The notes under the pieces are model-generated. The model was not told the DNA's origin. It made no database searches and was given only the letters and a program-made list of their open reading frames with translations. From Lineus longissimus (taxonomy: Eukaryota > Nemertea > Pilidiophora > Heteronemertea > Lineidae): 64,000 bases of DNA. The position numbers were made by a program, and so were the translations under genes. Where the stretch lies: the NCBI RefSeq assembly GCF_910592395.1, contig NC_088316.1, forward strand, positions 3,906,001-3,970,000, read 5' to 3'. This document shows, piece after piece, positions 13,541 through 26,712 of the stretch (its first letter is position 1; every line of letters starts with the position of its first letter).

Positions 13541-14285
13541 GCCAAGTGTACAAATGGGTAGAGATTGGAAATATCCAAATGAGGAATGAGATTATTCCTG
13601 TCCATTTTGTGAGTTTTTCTCAAAAGATTTTCCCAGAGCAAATCAACAGACATCCTCCACCTCTTGGTCTGTACTCCCTTTAAATATAGCCGGTGTATAT
13701 CTGATAAGACGCAAAAACCTTGGTGGTCAACTGATCATTTATTCGCGGCGATTCTCATGGCTATGGCTAAGCTAATAAGACGAAACCACCCAAACTAATT
13801 ACCAGTAAGCGCCCATATCATGTGTGCACTTGTCAGAGGCCACCTAAAAGCCTTATTAATCCCCCACCACTTAGCCAACACCACCAATCATGGCCTCGCA
13901 CGCTGTATCAGAAATGGATCATTTGTACTTTGATTGTGTGTGGCTAACCTCACGCTCGACAAAAATGACCATGTATCACTAGGAGACGGCCAAAGAATAA
14001 TATTTATTCTGCCGAGAAACATTGTTGTCTCTGTGCTTTGTCAGATGTGCAAACTGCTAAAGCAATTTGCTTCTCATATTTCGTCCGACTGACTGGCAGT
14101 ATTGATCAGTTTTCTACATTTACCTTAGCAGAATAAAACAGACTTTTGACCCAGTGTTGACAAGGCTTCAACCGTCTGAGCATATATTGCTATCATCATG
14201 CCAAGTTTCAGCCAGTGATTACAAACATACTCCTAACGGACGATCGATGACAGTCGATGGACACCAACGTATAGTATTTAGGATC
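13541..14285. other. No gene seen
   Basis: Unique-looking non-coding sequence with no convincing exons. Confidence 0.5.
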
Positions 14286-14289
14286 CCAT

Positions 14290-15348
14290 CCAGGTGAGCT
14301 AATAAGATTAAACATGCAAGTTCCTACATTGATCAAATACAAACACTTTCAATGAATCAACCCACACCAACTATAAACATAAGATCAAACATGTAATCCC
14401 TTTCATTGAATCAACCTATTTAAACCAACATAAGATGAAAACATGTAAACCCATTCACAGAATCGGCCAATTCAAACTAACATAAGATCAAACATATAAA
14501 CCCATTCACTGAATCGGCCCATTCAAACTAACATAAGATCAAACATGTAAACACTTTCATTGAACAAACCTATTCAAAGATAAAAAGAAAAAAACATGTA
14601 AACCCATTCACAGAATCGGCCCATTCGAACTAACATAAGATCAAACATGTAAACTCGTCACTGAATCGGCCCATTCAAACTAACATAACATCAAACATGT
14701 AAACACTTTCACTGAATCGGCCCATTCAAACTGACATAAGATCAAACATGTAAACCTATTTACAGAATCGGCCCATTCAAACTGACATTAGATTAAAACA
14801 TGTAAACCTATTCACAGAATCGGCCCATTCAAACTGATATAAGATCAAACATGTAAACCTATTCACAGAATCGGCCCATTCAAACTAACATAAGATCAAA
14901 CATGTAAATCTATTCACAGAATCGGCCCATTCAAACTAACATAAGATCAAACATGTAACCTATTCACAGAATCGGCCCATTCAAACTAACATAAGATCAA
15001 ACATGTAAACCTATTCACAGAATCAGCCAATTCAAACTAACATAACATCAAACATGTAAACACTTTCACTGAATCGGCCCATTCGAACTAACATAAGATG
15101 AAACATGTAAACCCTTTCATTGAACAAACCTATTCAAACTAACATAAGATTAAAACATGTAAACCTATTCACAGAATCGGCCAATTCAAACGAACATAAC
15201 ATCAAACATGTAAACACTTTCACTGAATCGGCCCATTCAAACTAACATAAGACGAAACATGTAAACACTTTCACTGAATCGGCCCATTCAAACTAACATA
15301 AGATCAAACATGTAAACACTTTCACTGAATCAGCCCATTCAAACTAAT
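14290..15348. repeat. About 50-bp tandem array, around 20 units
   Basis: Units read AACATGTAAACCTATTCAC, then AGAATCGGCCCATTCAAAC, then TAACATAAGATC. Two flavours alternate: CTATTCACAGAATC and CACTTTCACTGAATC. Single-base length changes shift the frame, so it is not coding. Confidence 0.95.
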
Positions 15349-15749
15349 ATTCATAACACGCAAGGCCTTCCAATGAATCGATGCACTGCCATTCACAGAA
15401 AACAAATTGCATTATTTCCAAATCGATTGTATGATTACCCAAGCAAAAGCATTTCACACTATACGTCGAGTAGCCCGTAAAAGCAAAATCTAATTTTCCC
15501 AGACGTAATTTGATACTTATTCCAATATCCAAGCACTTTCTTGATGTTTTTGCTTTACAATTTCTATGGATAAATCTTTTCACATCAGTGAGTCCAGTTA
15601 CTCTTAGCAATATCGTAAACATGAAGGAGCTTTGTTAAACAAGGAGAAGGCAGATTATGTTTGTTAATTCTCTTCTTGTTTCATAACTTGCACTTAACTA
15701 TTCTTCAAGAATAGTTTGACATTTTTCCTACTTTGTTTCAACTCTCAGA

Positions 15750-15918
15750 TACGGTGCTCCAAAAGGGCATCCTGGGACCAGGTTTTCGACTCCTTCGTAT
15801 TTTAGTGCAGTCGGGATAACAACCAATGAAAAGGCGTGCTTGGATGACGATGCTGCAACATATGATTGCGGCGCTATGATTGGGCACTTTTTTTCTACCG
15901 CTACAATCTGTCTGAAGG
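15750..15918 (+). CDS. Weak candidate internal exon, unknown protein
   Basis: A strong pyrimidine tract and CAG precede 15750. The frame then runs open as YGAPKGHPGTRFSTPSYFSA and on through a Cys-containing, Asp-rich part (ACLDDDAATYDCG) to a possible donor GTATGG at 15919. I do not recognise it and find no partner exon, so it may be chance. Confidence 0.15.
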
Positions 15919-16149
15919 GTATGGATTTCACCAGGGGTTTGAAATATCAACAGGCGGAGTATATTGAAAACCACTGGTTATGCCAGGATGCAAAAGGGGG
16001 GCAATGTCATGTTGAGGCAACATAGGAGTACTTTGTGAATTTTTAAAACTACAATATCATAATCTAAGCAGCAGAGAACGTCCATCAACTCAGAAATGCT
16101 TGTAGATCCTTTGGTTCATTTGCTTCAAAAGAAAGTCAGAATTATTCAT

Positions 16150-16600
16150 ACTGTATGAGGACAATGACAGCAGAATGATCAACGAGGTTTATTGCATTCC
16201 TGCGAGAGCAGTATAGCATCTTATGAAATTCTCCATGCAAGGTGTAACCATGCAGAAAACCAAGGCCATCTTTAATACCCTACCCTGCTGCAGTATGAAA
16301 ATCTCCTCTCAAATTGTGATGATCAGGCGTATACCAGACACAGCAAAGGTCATTGCATTCAAAGTAAGACAACACTTCATCTGAGGTATCTTTTGGAAAA
16401 GCAATATTGATGATGTGAAGTTGGAAGGTTTTGCACAAGAAATTCTGGACACTCACTTCAAAAGACTTGAAAACTGTCAATATTTCCTGAAAGCGACGAC
16501 AGCAGAAAGATCAAGGAGGTTTGCTACGTTCCCGGGAAAGCAGTACAGCATTTCATGAAATTCTCCGCGCCAGGTGTAACTGCGCGCAATGTAAGTCCCA
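16150..16600 (+). repeat. Diverged direct duplication, about 330 bases apart
   Basis: Stretches at about 16160-16255 and 16485-16585 share GACAGCAGAA, TGAAATTCTCC and AGGTGTAAC words in order. Both contain stops in all plus frames, so if they were ever exons they are no longer. Confidence 0.5.
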
Positions 16601-19365
16601 TTGCTCCAGAGGAAATTAAGCATCCAAACAAGGACATGTCAGTTGAATGTTCAGTCAGACTGCTTGAAAAGTAGCCCATTCGTGAGTTCCAAATGCAGAA
16701 CTTGACATTATTTCTGATGTACTGTCGATCAAAATTCGACGTCTGCCCCTAATTTGCAATAAGCCAATCAGAAGACTCCATTTTAGAGTTAGTTTTAGCC
16801 CACAAATTCTGCTTATCCGAATTGGCGAATGAAAGCAACATTTGAAAACCATTTATGCAAGAATTGGACACGCTGCGGAAATCCCCTAAAGGAGCACGAC
16901 GTTAGCCCAAAATCTCCATAATTCATGGAGGTAAGCGTTACAGGAATAACTAATTAGGTTTGAGGCTCCATCATCTAGGAAGCCGAGCAGTTTTGGTTGA
17001 CCTGGAAAGACCGGAGCCCCGAACTGGTAATGTAACTTGCCACAGTGCATAAAGAAGAGACTATTTGAAAGAGAATGCTTATCAATGAAACCGCTATCCT
17101 CAGCCCGGAGCATCGCTTGCTTAACTTGTCCAGAATCATGCGTATTCACAAGCCATGCCTTGGACCGACTCAGTGGTCTGCCCTGCACAAAGAGCTGGGA
17201 TATCTAGATATAAGGCAAATCTGGGGGCAAAGCATGCTATTGAAGAATATCATTACCAGATGAACACAGTGTTTATCGAACAACACCAATTTTCCAACTA
17301 CCTTTCAAAGTTCAAGACAGCTGACCACAGTGAGTTGAAAGGGCTGCCTGACTTGTCCAGATTTGCCTGACTTGTCCAGATTTGCTTCTCCAGGGTAATC
17401 CGTTTCAGGCAAAGAATCCCTTCACAGACAGTTTCAGAGGTTCAAACTCGGATAATTCCAGGCAAATCTTAGAAATTTTTGACCAATTTGAGATATGATT
17501 GATGGACAAAACTGACTATCTTGAGAAAAATTATCGATTGGACTCAATGGCCTTTTGACCTCGGCAAATAAGGCTATAACTTGTCACTCCTTAAGGACTA
17601 ATGTGAACTCTAGTACACTTATGAACACTTCATGGAGCAAATGACAGCTTGTTGAATGAGGTATGAGATTTCAGGCCACAGGGGAAAAGCAGCACTCACA
17701 ACCTTGTTCTGACAAGGTACTGGCCAGCAATAGGCGTACACAATAGTGCACACCGATCAATCTCTCTGACAGCACACCAAGTGTCAGTGACAGGTTGACA
17801 CACACAAATTTCTTATTTGTTTCCTCTTGTTCTTTTTCTGCGTTCGCTCTGCACTCGGCGGTGTTATTCTCCACGGAGTGTTCCTCCTCCAAGGTTGGAT
17901 GAGCGTGCGATAAAGCTGATAAAATGACAGCAGGTCCAACACGTTAAAATCAAAACCCAAGGAAAATAGAGCGCATGGTGCGAATGCTCTGGAATCTGCA
18001 AATATGATTCTGTCCACCCGATCTCACATGTTAGTTCTAAAGAAGGACTGAGAAAACATCACACAGGGCTGAAATTTCTTGAACATAAAACACCGATAGA
18101 GTCATCAATCAGTTTGAGCACCACCATGGGAAGGAGTGTCAGCCCAGGCATAACATTGTGCACAAGGGACTTCTACTTATTTGAACTTAGACACTTTTTT
18201 CTGCTTTAATCATGTTAAAAATAAATTTTCTTCCTTTAGAAGTTGTTCTCTATCTGACAGATGGTCTTGAAGGCAAGTACTCTACTAGGAACAACTTGGT
18301 CTCTGTGCACATTTTTAAAAAGTTTTCTATACTGTTAGGGAATTTCGGCCTTACATACTATCAATACTTCGTCCAGTTTGATCGAGGGACTGGCACAATA
18401 TTGCTCAGGACTCCTGCTGAGCTGCAAAGGTCTGACACTGTAGGGCTCCCAAAAAGCCGCAATTGGAAAATGGGTGAAGAACTTGTCTTTGCAAAACATG
18501 GAATTTGTACATGATAAAAATGGAATTCGGTGATTTTAAAGTTTCAAAAATCAGATTAAATTGGGTTTTCAGCATTTATTCATAGAATTTGCAAGCTTGT
18601 CAAGCTTTTCCTCTGAAAAGGTATGATGAGTTATGCTTAGCACTCCGTCCATTTATCTTAGACCTTATGGACTTGGCTGCAACAAAGTCTATATAGCCTC
18701 ATCCCAGTAGGTCCAGGTCTAATCAACTTCCCCCAACAGGAACGTCGAGTTACACTTGGCATGAAGAACGTGAATGACAAATCGCCAATGATAAGCACTT
18801 CGCATGACCCCAAGCAATTATTTGATCGACTGCTGGCTCGGAGGTGATTGTAAATGAAAAACTTATTACACACATCGCTGGCAATAGCGGCAGAGCACGA
18901 TCGATACACAGGAAACAGCATTTGATGAGGCACAGGAGATCAATGAGAGTATTTTGAAAAACACATGTTATGTGGTCATTGATTAGCGCGGTGGCTGAAA
19001 TAGATTAGATTTTATAACTTGAGAGGGCGATGCGATACATCATCCGACAGCGATGGTTATTGTTGGAGCCGCATTTCTGACAGCTTCAATATTCACATCG
19101 ATACACTCATCAGTCACTGTTGACACTGGAATAATTCAGAATATTAACGATTTCGCGTAATCACTTTTTCAAGCTTTCACTGCGGTATCAATCTGTCCAT
19201 CAAATGCTTGTTGACCTAATTATTTTTTAAGCTAAAAACATAAAAAACTTTCATGGTTTAAGAAAATCGATACAACCAATTTGTTATATTGTTTTGTTAA
19301 TCAGCTATTTCCACAAAACGAACAAATCAAAAATAACATGCGCTGGAAATTTGCATTATCCAAAG
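16601..19365. other. No gene seen
   Basis: Several open frames of 60-100 residues on both strands show no family motif and no supporting splice sites. Confidence 0.5.
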
Positions 19366-19370
19366 GCCAG

Positions 19371-20165
19371 ACAATGTTGAGTAGTCACTTTGAAAAGAAA
19401 GCAATGTTGAGTAGTCACTTTGAAAGGAAAGCAATGCTGAGTAGTCACTTTGAAAGGAAAGCAATGTTGAGTAGTCACTTTGAAAGGAAAGCAATGTTGA
19501 GTAGTCACTTTGAAAGGAAAGCAATGCTGAGTAGTCACTTTGAAAGGAAAGCAGCAATGTTGAGTAGTCACTTTGAAAGGAGAGCAATGTTGAGTAGTCA
19601 CTTTGAAAGGAGAGCAATGTTGAGTAGTCACTTTGAAAGGAAAGCAATGCTGAGTAGTCACTTTGAAAGGAAAGCAATATTCAGCAGTCACTTTGAAAGG
19701 AAAGCAATGTTGAGTAGTCACTTTGAAAGGAAAGCAATGCTGAGTAGTCACTTTGAAAGGAAAGCAATGTTGAGTAGTCACTTTGAAAGGAAAGCAATGT
19801 TGAGTAGTCACTTTGAAAGGAAAGCAATGCTGAGTAGTCACTTTGAAAGGAAAGCAGCAATGTTGAGTAGTCACTTTGAAAGGAGAGCAATGTTGAGTAG
19901 TCACTTTGAAAGGAGAGCAATGCTGAGTAGTCACTTTGAAAGGAAAGCAGCAATGTTGAGTAGTCACTTTGAAAGGAGAGCAATGTTGAGTAGTCACTTT
20001 GAAAGGAAAGCAATGTTGAGTAGTCACTTTGAAAGGAAAGCAATACTGAGTAGTCACTTTGAAAGGAAAGCAATGTTGAGTAGTCACTTTGAAAGGAAAG
20101 CAATATTCAGCAGTCACTTTGAAAGCGAAGCAATATTCAGCAGTCACTTTGAAAGCAAAACAATG
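19371..20165. repeat. 30-bp minisatellite, 26 units, with higher-order structure
   Basis: The unit is CAATGTTGAGTAGTCACTTT followed by GAAAGGAAAG. Three units carry an extra GCA triplet. Because every length is a multiple of three, a 305-residue frame (AMLSSHFERK repeated) is open on the plus strand and 263- and 140-residue frames are open on the minus strand. Opening on both strands argues for a satellite and not a gene. Confidence 0.97.
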
Positions 20166-21359
20166 TTGTTAGTTTGTTTAGTGTTATCAGAAGAGTAGCG
20201 GCACTTGATGATACACACTCTTCCCTCCAACATTTCGAGCAAAACATGTTGTCCACTCTTTGTCAAGCTGTCAGTTCTTATCTGGTTGGCGATCAACCAG
20301 CTGTTCCTCACAGGGGCACGTTTGCACTCTCACCTCTGGTAGTCTCCTTCCTTGCATCGTCCAAGTGCTTTCTTCCCCCTCCTCACGCTCATGGATTCCT
20401 CTGCTAATGGCCTCTGCGACATCAGCAGCCATAGTTTCAAGTTGGCAAAAGGGGTGGCTTTCCCCACAATTAACAATCAGCTTTCTCATTGTAACGAATT
20501 CCAGCATGACCTGGGACGTATATCAGTTCCATCTGAGCAGGACTGTGTCTTAGCAAAGGGAACCAGTCCTTCTTAATAAGACCCCTCTGGAGTTTGGCAG
20601 CAAGGCCGACCGAATCTTAGTGAGGATTTGCAAATTTGCCTACTTTTAATCTACCTGAACATTACTCTGACAACCAAAGAGCATCCGATCTCCCCTCACC
20701 CTCCCCCACCCCCACCTTATATTACGTGCAGACAAGTTGCTCATTATCTCCCTGTCACTCATCAGTGGGTATTGATTACCATTGCATGTGCTCCTCGGTA
20801 AACATCATCTCAATCAATTACCCAGTCCACCATAACCTGGTCAAGTCACCAATACATTTGCAAACATTTTTACACAAAATGTACACAAAATTGTATCAAA
20901 CTTCTGGTGGATCTTAACCAAGATTACAATCCACCCTTACTTGACTGATATCAACACAACATTTACTGACATTTGTACACAATATACAGTAAATTCTTTC
21001 TAACTCTGGATGAAACAGAACTTAGCCAGTTCTTATAGCCTATCTGAGCTGATTAATTGTGTCCTTTCCGTGAGATTCCCGATGATATATCGGTTAATGC
21101 ACGCCTGCTTGATTCATAAGTCAGTGAGTCTAATTGGCATAATCGTGTTCATTACACTTATTATACACTCATTTAGTTTGCCCTGGGCCATTGTTTAATG
21201 GCACCAATTAATTGGAGGGCGAGAATGCAATTTATTATTGCAGCAATCCATTCGTCAAATTGTACAATAGATGCAATGTAAGAATGACAGAACAACATTC
21301 AGAAAGATCTGTGTAGGTATTTCAACAGTTACATCAGGTTTTCTGTTAAAACCTGATCG
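20166..21359. other. No gene seen
   Basis: A 78-residue minus-strand frame (20507-20271), rich in Glu and Arg, is the only frame with protein-like composition. I cannot link it to a family or to splice sites. Confidence 0.4.
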
Positions 21360-22275
21360 AGAAGTCTTCATTTTGCCCTGAAGTGGGATCAGACCCACAA
21401 CCTTCGGAGCCACGCCAGAGCGGGAAATTCAAATCAAGTTAAAACTAGGTCAACGCAGATTTTTGCTAAGTTATGCCAACTGGGTAGTATCAATCAAAAA
21501 TATAAAAACTTACCTTCATACAGACTTCCTCAACTTTATTTCAAGTCTCTATTTATTGGAATAAAGCGATAAAAAGCCGTCTTTGTAATTTACGCCGTTG
21601 GCCCCCTGGTGAGAAGAATTTAATTCGAGCTGTGCTAAATTTTCTGTCAGGGGCATTTCCTTTGCTGTTCTTCCTCACGGCCAGATTTGATGGTCGTACG
21701 GTTACAAAACATGCACCCATGTTGACGGATAGAGGGACAGACACCAGATTTGAAGTGCCTAGGTCTTACGGTAACAAAACTTGCAGCCATATTGACGGAT
21801 GGAGGGACAGACACCAGATTTGAAGTGCCTAGGTCTTACGGTTACAAAACGTGCCCCATGTTGACGGATAGAGGGACAGACACCAGATTTGAAGTGCCTA
21901 GGTCTTACGGTAACAAAACTTGCAGCCATGTTGACGGATAGAGGGACAGACACCAGATTTGAAGTGCCTAGGTCTTATGGTAACAAAACGTGCAGCCATA
22001 TTGACGGATGGAGGGACAGACACCAGATTTGAAGTGCCTAGGTCTTACGGTTACAAAACATTCACCCATGTTGACGGATAGAGGGACAGACACCAGATTT
22101 GAAGTGCCTAGGTCTTACGGTTGCAAAATACACCCATGTTGACGGATGGAGGGACAGACACCAGATTAGAAGTGCCTAGGTCTTATGGTTACAAAACGTG
22201 CCCCATGTTGACAGATGGAGGGACAGACGCCATTCTGAATAGTTATTTTACCAGCTCTGCTGACTTTCGTCAAAC
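21360..22275 (-). mobile_element. Third, 3'-truncated relative of the HINE-like element
   Basis: The minus strand shows a decayed stem (near 22240-22275), then an amplified core, then the same sequence seen in the nested copy at 61360-61505: the TTGATTGATACTACC motif, GATTTGAATTTCCCGCTC, and a B-box-like stretch before GGGC. The terminal GGGCCTCTTGTT is not found. Confidence 0.6.
21690..22235. repeat. 77-bp tandem repeat, about seven units, inside the truncated element
   Basis: Units carry GAAGTGCCTAGGTCTTACGG, a TACAAAAC run, then TGTTGACGGATGGAGGGACAG. One unit of the same sequence stands next to the GACG tract at about 3017-3065, so the array is an expansion of that unit. Confidence 0.9.
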
Positions 22276-22429
22276 ACTTGCCTACAAACACCAAACGCAA
22301 AACTATGCATGGTCAGAAAACAACACAGCTTCCAAATATTCAAAGGTTTTGTTGTAGCAAGAAACACTAGTTCAGGATGTAATAAAATATTGGTTCGGAG
22401 GGCAACTTGTATGAAGTATCCTGGGGGAA

Positions 22430-22725
22430 ACTGGCCACCTTAGCCCTGGTGGTGGTAGGCAACCAGTCAAGGAGAGAAAACTCTGATATCAAACCGGGTA
22501 GTCTCGGCTCGTCAGCTGGGAAATGGCAACGAGACTAGGAGACGAAAACTCCAAAATAAACCTGACCGAAGATGGAGTGTACCGGTCATACTGGCATCCA
22601 ACCGGCTGCACATGCAACAACAGTTTAAATACAGGCCACTTTGTTTCGTTGTGGCGTCAGACCTATGGTTTGCTAACAGGATTCCGCAACAGAATTGAAC
22701 GCAGAAGAAGAAGATGAAGAGTTTG
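22430..22725 (+). mobile_element. Possible 3' end of a non-LTR retrotransposon
   Basis: The stretch ends GAACGCAGAAGAAGAAGATGA, a simple tail typical of some LINE 3' ends. It contains a short frame (MATRLGDENS at 22523) without reverse-transcriptase motifs. The call rests on the tail and general look only. Confidence 0.3.
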
Positions 22726-25700
22726 AAATACGTCTATTCCGATGCATGGATAGCATCGTCCATTGGTCGTGCTGATGAACAAATAAAGTAGAGAAATGGT
22801 GACGATATATATTTCTCTTTATTTTTAACTCAGTGATATTTTCACAAACCTGACATCTTTATATGAACTGACATGACTGATAAAAAAACCCAACCAACTG
22901 CAGAATATTGATAAAAGAGAAGCTGCTGGTAGAATTAACTATGTCTACAACCACCAATGCAAAACCATGTTTGGTGAGAAAACATCACTTCCATCCAAGC
23001 TATTAACTCTTTTATTGGCCTTTTGCCACTCTGGTTGAATAGCTGGGGTGCAATATTTTAAAGTGATGCATGTTTTAAAGAAGATAGAGTATGGCGTATT
23101 TACTCTGACTGCTCTGCTCGAACAGAGGCAAGCTTCAGGCTAAAATGACGAACCTGCCATTGCTTCTGACAATGAGCAAACTTGGTGGATGCTGAGGATG
23201 ATACATTCAAGTAGATAACTGTGTAAGACGCTATCTAGCCAGTTGAAGGGGGCCTGTTATAAAGGCCTATTAGTGCAATAGGGCTATGTGAAAGAGCTGC
23301 ACCAAAATAGGCTGAATAGCGTCTCCAAAGTAACTTCGGACTTACGTTGCTGGCTTAGGATGAATATTTAATGCCCTTGTCCGTTAAGGCTGCATATCTA
23401 TAGACATCACTTGTGGCTTTTTTTTACCTGTTCTGTGTTCATGCGTGACCTTGTGATGCGCCTCATACCTTGTTCGGCTTCTTGGACACTCCCAATGGTT
23501 GTACCACTAACCAGGCAACATGCTTTGGAGACAAAGCAAACTGCAACACCACAGGTTCTTAAGGGTACTGCAAAAAAACTAAAACCATGCAATTGAAAGG
23601 GTTGAGTTGACCACTAACCAATTTCAGCTACATACCACTAACCACCCCCTAACAACACAAGATCATCAGCGGCAGAAATAGACATGATATTACAAAGTCA
23701 GAAACCGTTCCCATCCCTAACCAATAACATTGCACCCTAAAAGGATTGAGCAATCTTTGACAGGTCGACCGTTAATGCATGAAGTGACCGTGTGTTGACA
23801 TCCCGTAGTCAATAATCGTGCAGGAATCAGATCAAGTCGAATCAAAGATGGCGGATAATATCATCTGGTGGAGAGCGATGTTCAATCGATGCAGTATCCG
23901 TGCAAAGAAGCATCAAGAATAAATACTCTAGTTTCACCTATCTAAGACCAGTTGGTTTATTAGTAGCGGTTACTATGAAATCGAAACAAAGTCCAAGCTG
24001 GAAAATGACGTCATGAGCATGCGACAATAACTACCTTAAATTCAAGTGCTTATATAAAGACGTCCATTGCATTTCAAAATGTCTGTCTCGTTCAAAAAAA
24101 CTTTCATCCCTCTCAGCACATGGTGGTTGTTGCCGATAAACATGAGCCAATTTGAAATACTGATTCACATCAATGACAGGCCCCTGAGGGACTACACTTA
24201 ATGACTGTATTTAGGGGAAACAAATTGACAGTGAATTGGCCTCTAATCCTGCCAGAAGCAAGAAACCGTCATTCAAATGCATAGTTTAACCTACACTCTT
24301 AAAAACAAAGGCTTTTGAGCTTTTGAAAAAGCCAACACAAATATGCACCCCAAAAGTGTTTTATCCGGCAGGGAAATCAAACACCTTCTGAATTTTTTTC
24401 ACACGTTAAAAAGTATTCAGCGGTTTTCAATTTTCTGAAATTTTGTTTTCCAGATTTAAAAAAAGCTGTCCTGTATTAACCGAGGAATCTTTACTAACAC
24501 CTACAAATGTACCATCTTAACTCTTTGACGTTAATCTACGTTCTGAAAAGTCATCTTTTGACTGCCAGAGACGTAGATTTACATTATACTTTCAGTTGTA
24601 GGTAAGAGGACATTAGATGGCTCCCTAATAGATCAGCCAAGTGATCTTGGCCAATGAGAGTCATGCTGGAGGAACTACAGATAAGGGATGGGTTAGACAT
24701 TAGCAGAGACAACCAGTCAAAAAGTTTCAAATAATGCAAAGCGGTGTCGTCAAGTTTTGTTAAAGTCATATTTTCCGTGTTTCATGGACTTAAAAATGCC
24801 TTTTTAAAACAGGTTTTTGAACCATCTGGGGTAATTAGGTTTTAAATGACAGAAGGAGGTCTTATGGATTCCTGAAGGAAAATATTTTTTTCTTCTTTTG
24901 AACATGGCAGCCCCTAGGTGGCGTGTCACTGTCTTTAAACACGTCTTCCTGACACATTGAAAACAGACAACTAAAGGAAGAAACTGCTGCCTGATGCAAA
25001 GTAGGGCAGTCGGCCTTCACCCATATCAATCCTATTTCTACTTGAGGAATTCCAACAGCAGTGCACAACACCTGCCCTAAAGTGTCGAGTTAACGTTGGT
25101 GAGTTAAAATGATATGGTGAATTTCATTACTGTTTCATCGCTGTACATACATCCATTATCATCTGATAGCGCCAAGTAAAAAATCAATTAGGCAGCCAGA
25201 ATATTGCCAATGAAGTAAAGCACCTGATGAATAAAAGAGTTAAATATTCGAAAATGCACGCGTGAAGCAACGCATTTATCATGTTTATACAATGTAGTAT
25301 GGTTGATGTGTCACGTTAGTCTGTGCTCGGTATGTTCTCAGGATAGCGAGTGGTTGATCATATCAGATTTCAATTTTGATAGACTACGGGTTTTGAATTT
25401 CTATTCTAAACCTAGCCATCATACACACATCAGGGTTGACATGTGAGTGAAAAAACATTAACTTTTTCATTTCATAAAGTCATCATTGCAAATCGTTTTT
25501 GACAAAACATTATTTTGCTTTTTTATCAGCTCAGTTAGAACGAAACTGCCATTTCAAAAAAATGCACTGCAAACCTTCTCAATATTTTAGGTCCGTTTGT
25601 GACAGGAAAGCAGTGTCATACATGGCATAGGCTGAGCTCACAATCAGGAAGTAGCGGGATTGACTCTCGAAAGGATCGGCACCGTTAAATTTGTATCCTT

Positions 25701-26235
25701 GCTTCTCTTCATCCAGGAAAAGCTACACACTGGCAGAAAAATGTGGTAGTCAGTCCTCAGCGCCGCGCAAAGCAGCAGTTTGCAGTTACTCTGAGGGAGT
25801 TTATCGGCCAAAAGCTGTAGATAGGTGACATTGAGAAGCACTTTGGGTAATGTTGGACAAAGTGCTTTTAAAATCATCCTAATTATCATATGTTGCAACA
25901 GTTGGGGCTTAGAAAATTTCTTGATTTTCTTCCGTCATGACCATTGATTGATAGAAAATACTGCGCCATGGGTTCAACTGTACTTAACACACTTTGCCAT
26001 CCTCCTGATACTAAACAATACCCTATAATTAGCGCAGGTGATGTGAATGGCGGGTGGAGTTGATCGATGCATTTTATTTTTTCACCAACAGCCAGTACAG
26101 CTATGACATGTACTTTATTTACAGTAATACCTCTAACCTGATGATATACTGTAAACTGCAAAAATTTTGTAACCGTAACATTTGGCAAATTTGCCCAATT
26201 TCACTTGGAGATAGACTAAATATTGCATTTGTTGG
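22726..26235. other. No gene seen
   Basis: About 3.5 kb of A/T-rich sequence. Minus-strand frames at 25898-25644 and 26188-25886 are the longest, and neither shows a recognisable motif. The second half of the WW domain should lie on this strand if its intron is short, but I did not find it. Confidence 0.4.
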
Positions 26236-26340
26236 CGAAATTTAATCGAAAAATTTAATTTGAAATTTAAATTTGAAATTTAATTCTAAATTTAATTCTA
26301 AATTTAATTTGAAATTTAATTTGAAATTTGATTTAATTTT
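26236..26340. repeat. A/T-rich short tandem repeat (AATTTAATT type)
   Basis: Iterated AAATTTAATTTGAAATTTAA words of about 11-12 bases directly border the palindrome at 26351. Confidence 0.9.
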
Positions 26341-26350
26341 ACACACAAAT

Positions 26351-26554
26351 GTGACTCGCTCTACCAAAACTAGGCGCTTGTCGCATCTGAACTCGACAGG
26401 TTGATATGGACTTGTTGTTCATTTCCCTATTGTAGACCTATCAGTTTGTAATAGATTTTCACAAAAGGTCTACAATAGGGAAATGAACAACAAGTCCGTA
26501 TCAACCTGTCAAGTTCAGATGCAACAAGCGCCTAGTTTTGTTAGAGCGGGTCAC
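26351..26554. repeat. Near-perfect palindrome, two 89-base arms with a 26-base loop
   Basis: Arms 26351-26439 and 26466-26554 are reverse complements with five mismatches, four of them transitions. The ends read GTGACTCGCTCTACC and GGTTAGAGCGGGTCAC in arm orientation. No open frame or transposase is present, so it is a foldback element or a hairpin RNA source. Confidence 0.95.
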
Positions 26555-26637
26555 AAATGGTCTTACGGCCTTCTAAATATGCCTTAACTGAGCCGTTATG
26601 AAAAGCTCTATCAATATGAAAATTAAGAATACAAAAT

Positions 26638-26712
26638 ACAGCAAAATCAAGTTGCTTGGGATTTGAACCACAGACCTTTAGATTGTCGGTCAAATGCTCT
26701 ACTGATAGATAC
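26638..26712 (-). mobile_element. tRNA-like sequence (SINE head or tRNA relic)
   Basis: The minus strand has TATCAGTAGAGCATTTGACC (A box) and 40 bases later GTGGTTCAAATCCCA (B box). The stems are imperfect, so a working tRNA gene is unlikely. Confidence 0.5.

Noticed and set aside
14290-15348. CRISPR-like array
   Set aside because: Units of about 50 bases repeat without unique spacers. It is a satellite in an animal genome.
19281-20198. 305-residue open frame as a repetitive protein gene
   Set aside because: The repeat period is 30 bases and frames are open on both strands. There is no signal peptide, splice context or codon bias to favour coding.
26638-26712. Functional tRNA gene
   Set aside because: A and B boxes are present, but acceptor and anticodon stems do not pair well and no clear anticodon loop is seen.
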